NCBI RefSeq assembly: GCF_032098525.1
Contig: NZ_CP134890.1
Coordinates: 2,356,001-2,420,000 of the forward strand
Length of the DNA: 64,000 nucleotides
Direction: 5' to 3'
DNA from: Flavobacterium sp. PMTSA4
Lineage (GTDB): Bacteria > Bacteroidota > Bacteroidia > Flavobacteriales > Flavobacteriaceae
The position numbers and the translations under genes are program-made. Shown one piece after another: positions 17,939 to 26,755 of this stretch. The notes under the pieces were generated by a model. The model worked only from the letters and a program-made list of their open reading frames with translations, did no database searches and was not told the DNA's origin. How positions within the stretch are numbered: position 1 is the stretch's first letter; each line of letters begins with the position of its first letter.

Positions 17939-18289
17939 TTAGGTTAGTGAATTGTCTTCTTCATTAGGGAAAACTAACCAAGGTTTAAATGTTTTTGCTT
18001 TTTCAAATTCCATCAAAGCATAAGAAATAATGATAATCACATCGCCTCTTTGAACTCTTCTAGCAGCAGGACCATTTAATGTAATTTCTCCTGAATTTTT
18101 ATTTCCTTTGATTACATATGTTTCAAAACGCTCTCCATTATTAATGTTAACAATGGTAACTTTTTCTCCTTCGATTAAGTTTGAAGCATCCATTAAAGCT
18201 TCGTCAATAGTAATACTTCCGATATAATTTAAATCGGCTCCGGTAACTTTTACACGGTGAATTTTAGATTTTACAACTTCAATTTGCAT
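17939..18289 (-). CDS. panD: Aspartate 1-decarboxylase
   Basis: This 116-residue proenzyme decarboxylates L-aspartate to beta-alanine for pantothenate and CoA synthesis. The self-cleavage site is Gly24-Ser25 in NYIGSITID, where Ser25 becomes the pyruvoyl group, the same position as in E. coli. The NGPAARRVQRGDVIII motif supports the call. It lies 13 bases after panC, so beta-alanine production and its use by PanC are encoded together. Confidence 0.95.
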   Translation of the reverse strand: MQIEVVKSKIHRVKVTGADLNYIGSITIDEALMDASNLIEGEKVTIVNINNGERFETYVIKGNKNSGEITLNGPAARRVQRGDVIIIISYALMEFEKAKTFKPWLVFPNEEDNSLT

Positions 18290-18302
18290 GGGGCAAAGTT
18301 AA

Positions 18303-19151
18303 TTATTTTAATGAAATAGTATCTATCAAACGAATATTGTTAACAAAAACAGCAATAAAAGCACGATAGTTTTTTGATTTATTTTTTCGGATACAAGGCA
18401 ATAGTTTTTCCTCATCTGCAATTTCAAAATACTCTAATTCAAATTTTGGATATTTTGAAAATTCGTTTTTTACCCAATTGGTAACTTCTTTGGCACTTTT
18501 ACTTTTAAAAAGTTTTTTTGCATGGGTAATTGTTTTGAAAATGATAGACGCCTCTTTTCGTTCAGTAGACGAAAGTCTTTCATTTCTTGAACTCATAGCC
18601 AAACCATTCGGTTCTCTAAAAATTGGACAGCCAATTATCTTAACTGGAATTTTATATTTAGAAACTAATTTTTTTACGATTTGTAACTGTTGGAAATCTT
18701 TTTCTCCAAAATAGGCGTTTGTTGGTTTTATGATTTCGAATAATTGTTTTACTATAGTTCCAACGCCGTCAAAATGACCCATTCTGAATTTACCTTCCAT
18801 TTGATTTTCTAATCCATCAAAATTGAAATGTTGAGATATTGTTTTGCCTTTGTAAATATCATCAACCGTTGGCGCATAAATTATAATTTCTTCAGAAATA
18901 GACTTGATTTTTTTTACATCTTCCTCCAAAGTTCTAGGATACTTTTTTAAATCTTCATGATTGTTAAATTGAGTTGGATTTACAAAAATACTTATTACAA
19001 CAATTTCATTGTTTTGTAATGCGGTTTCTAGAAGTGACAAATGACCTTTATGCAATGCACCCATTGTTGGAACAAAACCAATAGTAGATTTTTTATCATA
19101 AAAAGGATTAAGAAAAGATACTAAATCAGTTTGTGTTGAAAAAATTTGCAT
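18303..19151 (-). CDS. panC: Pantothenate synthetase
   Basis: This 282-residue enzyme joins pantoate and beta-alanine with ATP. Motifs include FVPTMGALHKGH (HIGH-type nucleotide site), SIFVNPTQFN and MSSRNERLS. The frame is open to an ATG at 19268, but those 39 extra residues precede the conserved start. They would also overlap the divergent gene at 19258 and its promoter, so the ATG at 19151 is chosen. It is the first gene of the pan unit and divergent from the glycogen-synthase-like gene. Confidence 0.93.
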   Translation of the reverse strand: MQIFSTQTDLVSFLNPFYDKKSTIGFVPTMGALHKGHLSLLETALQNNEIVVISIFVNPTQFNNHEDLKKYPRTLEEDVKKIKSISEEIIIYAPTVDDIYKGKTISQHFNFDGLENQMEGKFRMGHFDGVGTIVKQLFEIIKPTNAYFGEKDFQQLQIVKKLVSKYKIPVKIIGCPIFREPNGLAMSSRNERLSSTERKEASIIFKTITHAKKLFKSKSAKEVTNWVKNEFSKYPKFELEYFEIADEEKLLPCIRKNKSKNYRAFIAVFVNNIRLIDTISLK

Positions 19152-19211
19152 TGGTTTATTATCAATAAGTTGCAAACTTACTATTTTCATATATAACTGC
19201 ATAAAATTTTG

Positions 19212-19219
19212 TACTTTTG
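19212..19219 (+). promoter_or_regulatory. -7 box TACTTTTG in the panC / GT5 divergent region
   Basis: It is a perfect TAnnTTTG match 38 bases before the ATG at 19258. It lies in the 106-base divergent intergenic region, so the panC promoter must be nearby on the other strand. Confidence 0.6.
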
Positions 19220-19257
19220 CATGTTTTTTAACGCCAATAAATAAAGAAAAGTAAATT

Positions 19258-20064
19258 ATGGAAGACAAGAGGATATTGTATGTATCATCTGAAGTAGTGC
19301 CTTATTTGGCTGAAAATGAAGTGTCTTTAATGTCTTATGATGTCCCAAAGATGGTGAATGATCAAGGCGGACAAATAAGAATTTTTATGCCAAGATATGG
19401 AAACATAAACGAAAGAAGACATCAATTGCATGAAGTTATTCGTTTATCGGGAATGAATTTAGTGGTTAATGATTTGGATATGCCTTTGATTATAAAAGTA
19501 GCTTCAATTCCTAAGGAAAGAATTCAAGTATATTTTATTGATAACGACGAATATTTTAAAAGAAAAGCCACTTTTACCGATGAAGAAGGCGTTTTGTATC
19601 CTGATAATGACGAAAGAGCAATTTTCTTTGCAAAAGGTGTTATAGAAACGGTTAAAAAATTAAATTGGGTTCCAGATATTATACATGTTCACGGTTGGAT
19701 GGCAAGTGTTTTGCCTGTATACTTAAAACATTTTTACAAAGATGAAGCATTGTTTTCGGACACAAAAATTGTAATCTCGGTTTATGGACAATCTTTTGAT
19801 GGTGAGCTTAACAATGAAATGATTAATAAAATTAGCTTTGATAATATTCCTCACGAAGCTATTGAAGAGTTGAAAAACCCTAATTATGAGAATATTATAA
19901 AGAGTGCTATTAATAATTCGGATGCAGTAATAATTGCCTCTGAAAAGGTGTCTTCAAGTTTAACAAAATATATAGAATCTTCACAGAAACCTTTTTTACC
20001 TTTCACCGCCAAAGAAATTTTCGCCGAGGCATACACAGAGTTTTACAAAAAAATGCTTTCTTAA
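19258..20064 (+). CDS. Half-length glycogen/starch synthase-like protein (GT5 N-terminal domain only)
   Basis: This 268-residue protein aligns by eye with the N-terminal Rossmann half of GT5 glycogen synthases: ILYVSSEVVPYLAEN, IRIFMPRYGNINERRH, DNDERAIFFAKGV and IIHVHGWMASVLPVYLK. Full enzymes are about 480 residues and bind ADP-glucose through a KTGGL motif and the C-terminal GT-B half. Here the KTGGL position reads AENEVSLMSYDVPK and the C-terminal half is absent. Catalysis is therefore unlikely. The start is fixed by the promoter at 19212. It lies 12 bases before a DUF4270 gene. Confidence 0.8.
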   Translation: MEDKRILYVSSEVVPYLAENEVSLMSYDVPKMVNDQGGQIRIFMPRYGNINERRHQLHEVIRLSGMNLVVNDLDMPLIIKVASIPKERIQVYFIDNDEYFKRKATFTDEEGVLYPDNDERAIFFAKGVIETVKKLNWVPDIIHVHGWMASVLPVYLKHFYKDEALFSDTKIVISVYGQSFDGELNNEMINKISFDNIPHEAIEELKNPNYENIIKSAINNSDAVIIASEKVSSSLTKYIESSQKPFLPFTAKEIFAEAYTEFYKKMLS

Positions 20065-20076
20065 CAAATTTTAAAA

Positions 20077-21765
20077 ATGAATTTTAAATCTTTTTTTCTT
20101 AGATTTTTTACTGTTTTAACAGCTATTATAGTGGTTTCTTGTGATAAGGACTTTAATGAAATTGGAACAGATATAGTTGGTGGAGATAATGACCATTATT
20201 TATTCGATAAATATGCAGATGCTTCTATAAAAGCCTACAATCAAAAACTTGGTCCAGTAGCCATGCACAATTTACCAATAAATCCATTAGGTATATACAA
20301 AAATCCTGTTTTTGGTACTACAACTTCTGGTTTTGTATCTCAATTAGAGATGGCTTCGGGTTCGATAAATAGAGTTTTTAATAATACAGATCCTGATTTA
20401 TATCAAGAATTGCCGGTAATCGATAGTGTTATTTTAAATGTACCTTATTACAGTAAATTATTAAGTACAGATTCAGATGGTCTTAAAACCTACAGATTGG
20501 ATTCAATTTATGGAGGCAATGAAACAAAAATGAAATTAAGTGTTTATGAGTCAAACTATTTTCTTAGAGATTTAGATCCATCATCTCAATTCACAGAGCA
20601 GCAAGTTTTTTATAATGATAATCAAGAAGTAGAAAATCAAAAAAATCCTTTTGTGTTGAACAATTCAACTAATACTAAAGAAAACACTCAGTTCTTCTTT
20701 GACAAAAGCGAACATAAAACCACTGTGTTAAATTCAAGTAATGTAGAAGTGCCAACTAGAACTGCACCTTCAATGAGGTTGCATTTGGACAAAACATTTT
20801 TTTACAATAAAATTTTAAATGCACCATCGGGACAATTGGTAAACAACGCTGTTTTTAAAAATTATTTCAGAGGTTTATATTTCAAAGTTGAAGATTTAGG
20901 TACTTCAAACAATATGGCTATGATTAATTTTTCAAATGCCAAAGCAACAATCTACTACAGAGAAGATAAAAAAGTTACAAATAGCACTACTAACGTTGTA
21001 ACTTTTGAAAAAACAAGCAAAACTTTTGAAATGAATTTTGCTGGGAATAGAGTTAGTTTACAATCTAATTCTAATGAAGATTTAGATTATTTAGCAGCAG
21101 CCAATTCCACTTCTGAGGCTTCTAAGTTATACCTAAAAGGTGGACAAGGTTCAATGGCAATTATTGATTTGTTTGGTCCTGATACTGACAACAATGGTGT
21201 TGCTGATGAATTAGAGCAAATAAAAAACAATGGTTGGTTAATAAATGAGGCGAATCTAACGTTCTATATTGATAAAACAGCTATGTCAAATACTCAAGCA
21301 ATAGAACCAAATAGAATTATGCTTTACGATTTGAATAATAGTACCGTTTTAGTAGATTATTTAATTGACCAAAGTCAAAGTGGCAGATATCCAAAACAAA
21401 ATAAATTCATACATGGAGGAATTTTGTTAGATGATGATGGTGTTTTTGTAAAACAGATTAAAGATGAAAACACAGGAATAATATCAAATAAAGGAACAAA
21501 ATATAAAATTAGATTGACCAGTCATATTAAGAATTTGATTAAAAATGATTCGACCAATGTTCGTCTTGGCTTGGTAGTTACAGAATCAATTAACACTATT
21601 GGTTACACAAAGTTAAAAACTCCAATAGGAGACATTAAAAAAGTACCACAAATGTCTGTATTAAGTCCTGTTGGAACTATTTTATATGGAACAAATATTC
21701 CTGTTGGAGATATAAACTATGGGAATAGACTAAAATTAGAGATATATTACACAAAACCCGATTAA
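20077..21765 (+). CDS. DUF4270 family lipoprotein
   Basis: This 562-residue lipoprotein (lipobox VSC, Cys22) matches DUF4270 of Bacteroidota, with CDKDFNEIGTDIVGGD at the start and a long beta-rich body containing PVIDSVILNVPYYS and a late KIRLTSHIKNLIKND. Function is unknown. It lies between the GT5-like gene and glmS on one probable transcript (gaps of 12 bases on each side). The link suggests a role in envelope or polysaccharide metabolism, but that is inference. Confidence 0.8.
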   Translation: MNFKSFFLRFFTVLTAIIVVSCDKDFNEIGTDIVGGDNDHYLFDKYADASIKAYNQKLGPVAMHNLPINPLGIYKNPVFGTTTSGFVSQLEMASGSINRVFNNTDPDLYQELPVIDSVILNVPYYSKLLSTDSDGLKTYRLDSIYGGNETKMKLSVYESNYFLRDLDPSSQFTEQQVFYNDNQEVENQKNPFVLNNSTNTKENTQFFFDKSEHKTTVLNSSNVEVPTRTAPSMRLHLDKTFFYNKILNAPSGQLVNNAVFKNYFRGLYFKVEDLGTSNNMAMINFSNAKATIYYREDKKVTNSTTNVVTFEKTSKTFEMNFAGNRVSLQSNSNEDLDYLAAANSTSEASKLYLKGGQGSMAIIDLFGPDTDNNGVADELEQIKNNGWLINEANLTFYIDKTAMSNTQAIEPNRIMLYDLNNSTVLVDYLIDQSQSGRYPKQNKFIHGGILLDDDGVFVKQIKDENTGIISNKGTKYKIRLTSHIKNLIKNDSTNVRLGLVVTESINTIGYTKLKTPIGDIKKVPQMSVLSPVGTILYGTNIPVGDINYGNRLKLEIYYTKPD

Positions 21766-21777
21766 TACTTATAAATT

Positions 21778-23625
21778 ATGTGTGGAATTGTTGGCTACAT
21801 TGGATATCGCGAAGCATATCCTATAGTAATAAAAGGATTAAAAAGACTAGAATACAGAGGATATGATAGTGCTGGAATAATGCTTTTTGATGGAAATGGA
21901 TTAAAAGTTTCCAAGACAAAAGGGAAAGTTTCAGATCTTGAAGAAAAATCAAAAGACATTGCTACTTCTAAAGCGGTAATTGGAATGGGTCATACTCGTT
22001 GGGCAACTCATGGTGTTCCAAATGATGTAAATTCACATCCTCATTTATCAAATTCAGGTAAATTAGCAATAATTCATAATGGTATTATTGAAAACTACGA
22101 ACCATTAAAAAAGGAACTCATTAATAGGGGTTATGTTTTTAAATCAGATACTGACACTGAAGTATTAGTTAATTTGATAGAAGAAGTTCAGAAGAAAGAA
22201 AATTTCAAACTTGGTAAAGCTGTTCAGGTTGCATTAAATCAAGTTGTTGGAGCTTATGCTATTTGTGTTTTTGATGTTGATAAACCAGATGAAATTGTTG
22301 TAGCTCGTTTAGGAAGTCCATTGGCAATAGGTGTTGGTAAAGATGAATTCTTTATCGCTTCAGATGCTTCTCCATTTATTGAGTATACATCAAATGCTAT
22401 TTATTTAGAAGATGAAGAAATGGCAATTGTTCGTCAACATAAACCTTTAAAAATCAGAAAAATTAAAGATGATTCGTTAGTTGATCCTTATATTCAGGAA
22501 CTTCAAATGAATTTAGAGCAAATTGAAAAAGGAGGTTATGACCATTTTATGCTCAAAGAAATATATGAGCAACCAAATGTAATAAAAGATACTTATCGAG
22601 GAAGATTACATGCTAATGAAGGAATTATCCAAATGGCAGGTGTTGAAGATAATTTAGAAAAATTCATTAACGCTGAAAGAATTATCATTGTTGCTTGTGG
22701 AACATCATGGCACGCAGGATTAGTAGCAGAATATGTAATCGAAGAATTTTCAAGAATTCCAGTTGAGGTCGAGTATGCTTCTGAATTTAGATACAGAAAC
22801 CCAATCATTTCATCAAAAGATGTTGTTATAGCAATATCGCAATCTGGGGAAACAGCAGATACTTTAGCGGCAATTAAGTTAGCCAAAGAAAAAGGAGCAT
22901 TTGTGTTTGGAGTTTGTAATGTAGTTGGTTCTTCAATTTCAAGAGAAACTCATGCTGGAGCTTATACACACGCTGGGCCAGAAATTGGAGTGGCATCAAC
23001 AAAAGCATTCACTACACAAATTACGGTGTTAACAATGATTGCCTTGCGTTTGGCAAAAGTAAAAGGAACTTTATCAAATTCTGATTTCCACCGTTATTTA
23101 CAAGAATTAGAGTTAATTCCTGAAAAAGTTTTAGAAGCTTTATCAACCAATGATATTGCAAAAGAAATAGCCACAAAATATAAAGATGCGTCAAATTGTC
23201 TTTATTTAGGAAGAGGTTATAATTTTCCTGTTGCATTAGAAGGTGCATTAAAGCTAAAAGAAATATCATATATTCATGCAGAAGGTTATCCTGCCGCAGA
23301 AATGAAGCACGGACCAATTGCATTAATTGATGAAAAAATGCCTGTAATTGTTATTGCTCCAAAGCAAGGACATTATGACAAAGTAGTTAGTAATATACAA
23401 GAAATTAAATCAAGAAGCGGAAAAATTATTGCAGTAGTTACTAAAGGTGATACACAAGTAAAAGAATTGGCTGATCACGTGATTGAAATTCCAGAAACTT
23501 CAGATGCATTATCACCATTAATTACAACCATTCCGCTACAATTATTGTCTTATCATATTGCTGTTTTAAGAGATTGTAATGTTGATCAACCAAGAAATTT
23601 AGCAAAATCGGTTACCGTAGAGTAG
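21778..23625 (+). CDS. glmS: Glutamine--fructose-6-phosphate aminotransferase (isomerizing)
   Basis: This 615-residue enzyme makes glucosamine-6-phosphate, the first step toward UDP-GlcNAc, peptidoglycan and lipopolysaccharide. The N-terminal glutaminase has Cys2 as nucleophile (MCGIVGYIGYREAYP), with GHTRWATHG and HNGIIENY. Two SIS domains follow (ACGTSWHAG and SQSGETADT; then LGRGYNFPVALEGALKLKE and MKHGPIALI). The C terminus DQPRNLAKSVTVE is typical. It is the last gene of the GT5-DUF4270-glmS unit and ends at a strong hairpin. Confidence 0.97.
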   Translation: MCGIVGYIGYREAYPIVIKGLKRLEYRGYDSAGIMLFDGNGLKVSKTKGKVSDLEEKSKDIATSKAVIGMGHTRWATHGVPNDVNSHPHLSNSGKLAIIHNGIIENYEPLKKELINRGYVFKSDTDTEVLVNLIEEVQKKENFKLGKAVQVALNQVVGAYAICVFDVDKPDEIVVARLGSPLAIGVGKDEFFIASDASPFIEYTSNAIYLEDEEMAIVRQHKPLKIRKIKDDSLVDPYIQELQMNLEQIEKGGYDHFMLKEIYEQPNVIKDTYRGRLHANEGIIQMAGVEDNLEKFINAERIIIVACGTSWHAGLVAEYVIEEFSRIPVEVEYASEFRYRNPIISSKDVVIAISQSGETADTLAAIKLAKEKGAFVFGVCNVVGSSISRETHAGAYTHAGPEIGVASTKAFTTQITVLTMIALRLAKVKGTLSNSDFHRYLQELELIPEKVLEALSTNDIAKEIATKYKDASNCLYLGRGYNFPVALEGALKLKEISYIHAEGYPAAEMKHGPIALIDEKMPVIVIAPKQGHYDKVVSNIQEIKSRSGKIIAVVTKGDTQVKELADHVIEIPETSDALSPLITTIPLQLLSYHIAVLRDCNVDQPRNLAKSVTVE

Positions 23626-23646
23626 ATTTTTAAGAAAAATATATAA

Positions 23647-23678
23647 AAAAAAGCGAGAAATAGTTCTCGCTTTTTTTG
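23647..23678 (+). terminator. Rho-independent terminator after glmS
   Basis: AAAAAGCGAGAA and TTCTCGCTTTTT form a stem around ATAG, followed by a T run. Confidence 0.9.
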
Positions 23679-23845
23679 TGTAATATATTGTGAAATTGGT
23701 AAACTTTTCTCAATTTTATATGTATGCATAGTATTTTTTTTATCAAAACATTCAATTCATTAAAAAAAACATAATTTCTCATAATTTCGAATTTGATAAT
23801 TTAACTCAAAATTTTTCAGATATCAATAAAAATAAGGGCATATTG

Positions 23846-23877
23846 TTGATAATCTAAAAAAAATATTTGTACTTTGG
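23846..23877 (+). promoter_or_regulatory. Probable promoter of the TonB receptor gene
   Basis: TTG at 23846-23848 and TACTTTGG at 23870-23877 are 21 bases apart. The -7 box is imperfect (one spacer base instead of two before TTTG). Apart from the glmS terminator and this site, the 281 bases between glmS and the receptor hold nothing I can name. Confidence 0.35.
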
Positions 23878-23906
23878 CTACTTAAACCAACAAAAATAAA
23901 AACCAA

Positions 23907-26744
23907 ATGAAGATTTATTTATTTATCATTTCATTGTTTTTTTGTAGCATTTCGTTTGCTCAAACTTCAGTTTCTGGTTCTGTTAAAGACAGTAAAAACG
24001 AACCAATTCCAGGTGCAAATATTACTGTTTCAGGCGAAGATGCGGGAACTGTTTCCGACATCGATGGAAATTTTTCTTTAGTTACTACAAAAAAACCACC
24101 TTTTGAAATCAAAGTTTCAAGCGTAGGTTATGGAGTTAAAACAATTTCAGTAACAAGCAACAATCAAAAAATAGCTGTTGTTCTTGATGAGGAGCAAACG
24201 TTACTTGATGAAATTGTAGTTTCTGCTTCTCGTGCTCCGGAGCGATTAAGAGAATCGCCTGTAACCATCGAAAGATTTACAGCTGCTGATGTTAAAAAAA
24301 CAGCTTCGCCTACATTCTATGATGGATTAGAAAACTTGAAAGAAGTTCAAATGAATACGAGTAGTATGTCATTTAAATCCATCAACACACGTGGTTTTGC
24401 AACTGTAGCAAACACTCGTTTTATGCAATTAGTAGATGGAATGGATAATTCATCTCCGTTGTTAAACTTCGTACTAGGAAATCTTATAGGAGTTTCTGAT
24501 TTAGATGTTGCTAGTGTAGAGTTACTGCCTGGAGCATCATCAGCTTTATATGGAGCAAATGCTTTTAACGGTATTTTGTTCATGAAAAGTAAAAATCCAT
24601 TTATAGATCAAGGAGTTTCAGTCTATGCTAAATATGGTCAAACCAATCAAAAAGCTGCAGGAGCAAACGAATACTATGATTATGGAGTTAGAGTTGCACA
24701 TAAGTTCAATGATTATTTCGCAGCAAAAGCCAACTTCACTTTCATGAAAGGAACAGAATGGTGGGCTACTGATTATGATGACAAAACGGTTGAAGGAAGA
24801 GATAGAAGTCATCCAAATTATAATGGTATGAACGTTTATGGAGACGAAGCTTCAACAAACATCAAAAGTGTTGGGCAAACACTAGCTAACATGGGATTGC
24901 TTCCAGCGTCTGCTGTAAACTTGCTTCCTAATGAAAATGTTTCTAGAACAGGATACAATGAAGTTGACTTAACTGATAATGTGGTTAAAAATGCAAAAGT
25001 TGACTTTTCATTACATTTCAAACCATTTAAAAATGATTTTGAAATTATTTGGCAAAGTAAATTCGGGTTTGGTAATTCAGTTTATCAAGGTGCCAACCGT
25101 TACTATTTAAATGGTTTCCAAATGCAACAACATAAATTGGAGTTAGAAGGGAAAAACTTTTTCGTCAGAGGTTATTTTACCACTGAAGATGGAGGAAACT
25201 CATATGATATGTTATTTACAGGATTAAATGTAAATAGAGCATGGAAAGCCGATTCTACTTGGTTTGGGCAATATGCTGGAGCTTATGTTCAATCTACTTT
25301 AGCTGGTGCTACACCAGAACAGGCTCACACAATAGCTAGAAATACTGCAGATACAGGAAGACTAATTCCTGGAACTCCAGAATTCCAAAATGCATTCAAT
25401 CAGGTAATATCAAACCCAGATGTATTATCAGGTTCAAAATTAGTTGACAATTCAAAAATCTATCACTCTGATGCTAATTATAATTTTAGAGATTTAATCA
25501 AATTTGCTGAAATTCAAGTTGGAGGTTCATACAGAAGATACGATTTAAATTCATTTGGTAGAATTTATACTGATACACCTCAGTTTGGAGGAATCAAATA
25601 TGATGAGTATGGATTGTATACTCAAGTTCAGAAAAAGCTAATGGATGATAGATTGAAATTTACAGGCTCGGTTCGTTATGATAAATCGGACAATTTTGAC
25701 GGCAATTATTCGCCAAGAGTTTCACTAGTTTATTCTGCAGGTGAAAATAGAAATCATGTTTTCAGAGGTTCATTCCAAACAGGTTTCCGTAATCCAACAA
25801 CTCAAGATCAGTACATTGGTTTTAATGTAGGTAATGCAATTCTTTTAGGTTCTGCACCAGATAATTTAACTAGATATGAAGAAACACTTCCTGTGACTTC
25901 ACCACTAGGACAAGCATTAGTTGGAGGAACAACTACAACTATTGATGGTAATAATGCTTATTTTAACTCTTATACTGCGCAATCTGTTGCTGCATTTTCA
26001 GCATTAGCTACTTCTGATCCTATAGCGGCATCAGCTTTATTAGTTAGAACGGATGTTGATTTAGTTAAGCCAGAAACAGTTAAAGCTTTTGAACTTGGAT
26101 ATAGAGGACAATACGAAGGATTTAATATAGACATTAATGGATATTATAATATTTATAATGATTTTATTGGAAACCTAACAGTATTAGCGCCATTATATGG
26201 AACTGCTCAAGATGCTCCAAATCCATTACTTGGACCAACAGATCCAGGAGCACAATCAGTAGATGCTATAGCTACAGGAAATTATAGAGCATTCCAATTA
26301 TATACCAATACAGATATCGAAATCAAATCATTAGGTTTTGGTGTAGGTGTATCAAAAAAATTGCCAAGAGATTTCGAAATTTCTGCTAATTATAATTATG
26401 CTCAATTTGATTTTGACCAAGCTAAAGATCCAAGTTTTGAAGCAGGATTTAATACTCCTAAACATAGAGTTAAAGGTTCAATTAGTAATGATAAATTGTT
26501 CAAAAACTTTGGGTTTAATGTTAGCGCAAGATGGAGTGATGAATATTTATGGGAATCCTCATTTGCTGACGGTATGATTGATGCAGCTACTGTTGTAGAT
26601 GCTCAAATTAGTTATGGAATTCCAACTTTAAAATCAGTATTAAAAGTTGGAGCAACTAATCTTGGAGGAAAAGAATATAGACAGCTTTTAGGTCCTGGAT
26701 TAATCGGGCAACAATATTTCGTTTCATTAACTATTAATCCTTAA
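23907..26744 (+). CDS. TonB-dependent outer-membrane receptor with carboxypeptidase-regulatory-like domain
   Basis: This 945-residue protein has a signal peptide (ends near FAQ, residue 19), an N-terminal CarboxypepD_reg-like Ig domain (about 20-100, with GSVKDSKNEPIPGANITV), a plug domain (about 110-240, with RESPVTIERFTAADV and LPGASSALYGANAFNG) and a beta-barrel ending in aromatic-rich strands (QYFVSLTINP). It imports a substrate using TonB energy. There is no SusD partner. Instead an SGNH hydrolase lipoprotein starts 12 bases downstream, suggesting uptake of a lipid or esterified compound. Confidence 0.9.
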   Translation: MKIYLFIISLFFCSISFAQTSVSGSVKDSKNEPIPGANITVSGEDAGTVSDIDGNFSLVTTKKPPFEIKVSSVGYGVKTISVTSNNQKIAVVLDEEQTLLDEIVVSASRAPERLRESPVTIERFTAADVKKTASPTFYDGLENLKEVQMNTSSMSFKSINTRGFATVANTRFMQLVDGMDNSSPLLNFVLGNLIGVSDLDVASVELLPGASSALYGANAFNGILFMKSKNPFIDQGVSVYAKYGQTNQKAAGANEYYDYGVRVAHKFNDYFAAKANFTFMKGTEWWATDYDDKTVEGRDRSHPNYNGMNVYGDEASTNIKSVGQTLANMGLLPASAVNLLPNENVSRTGYNEVDLTDNVVKNAKVDFSLHFKPFKNDFEIIWQSKFGFGNSVYQGANRYYLNGFQMQQHKLELEGKNFFVRGYFTTEDGGNSYDMLFTGLNVNRAWKADSTWFGQYAGAYVQSTLAGATPEQAHTIARNTADTGRLIPGTPEFQNAFNQVISNPDVLSGSKLVDNSKIYHSDANYNFRDLIKFAEIQVGGSYRRYDLNSFGRIYTDTPQFGGIKYDEYGLYTQVQKKLMDDRLKFTGSVRYDKSDNFDGNYSPRVSLVYSAGENRNHVFRGSFQTGFRNPTTQDQYIGFNVGNAILLGSAPDNLTRYEETLPVTSPLGQALVGGTTTTIDGNNAYFNSYTAQSVAAFSALATSDPIAASALLVRTDVDLVKPETVKAFELGYRGQYEGFNIDINGYYNIYNDFIGNLTVLAPLYGTAQDAPNPLLGPTDPGAQSVDAIATGNYRAFQLYTNTDIEIKSLGFGVGVSKKLPRDFEISANYNYAQFDFDQAKDPSFEAGFNTPKHRVKGSISNDKLFKNFGFNVSARWSDEYLWESSFADGMIDAATVVDAQISYGIPTLKSVLKVGATNLGGKEYRQLLGPGLIGQQYFVSLTINP

Positions 26745-26755
26745 TTAAAAAAATT

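Noticed and set aside
19152..19268. N-terminal extension of PanC.
   Set aside because: It overlaps the divergent promoter and gene and is not part of the PanC family.
22593..23323. Minus-strand open frames opposite glmS.
   Set aside because: They overlap a fully conserved enzyme gene and show no family features.
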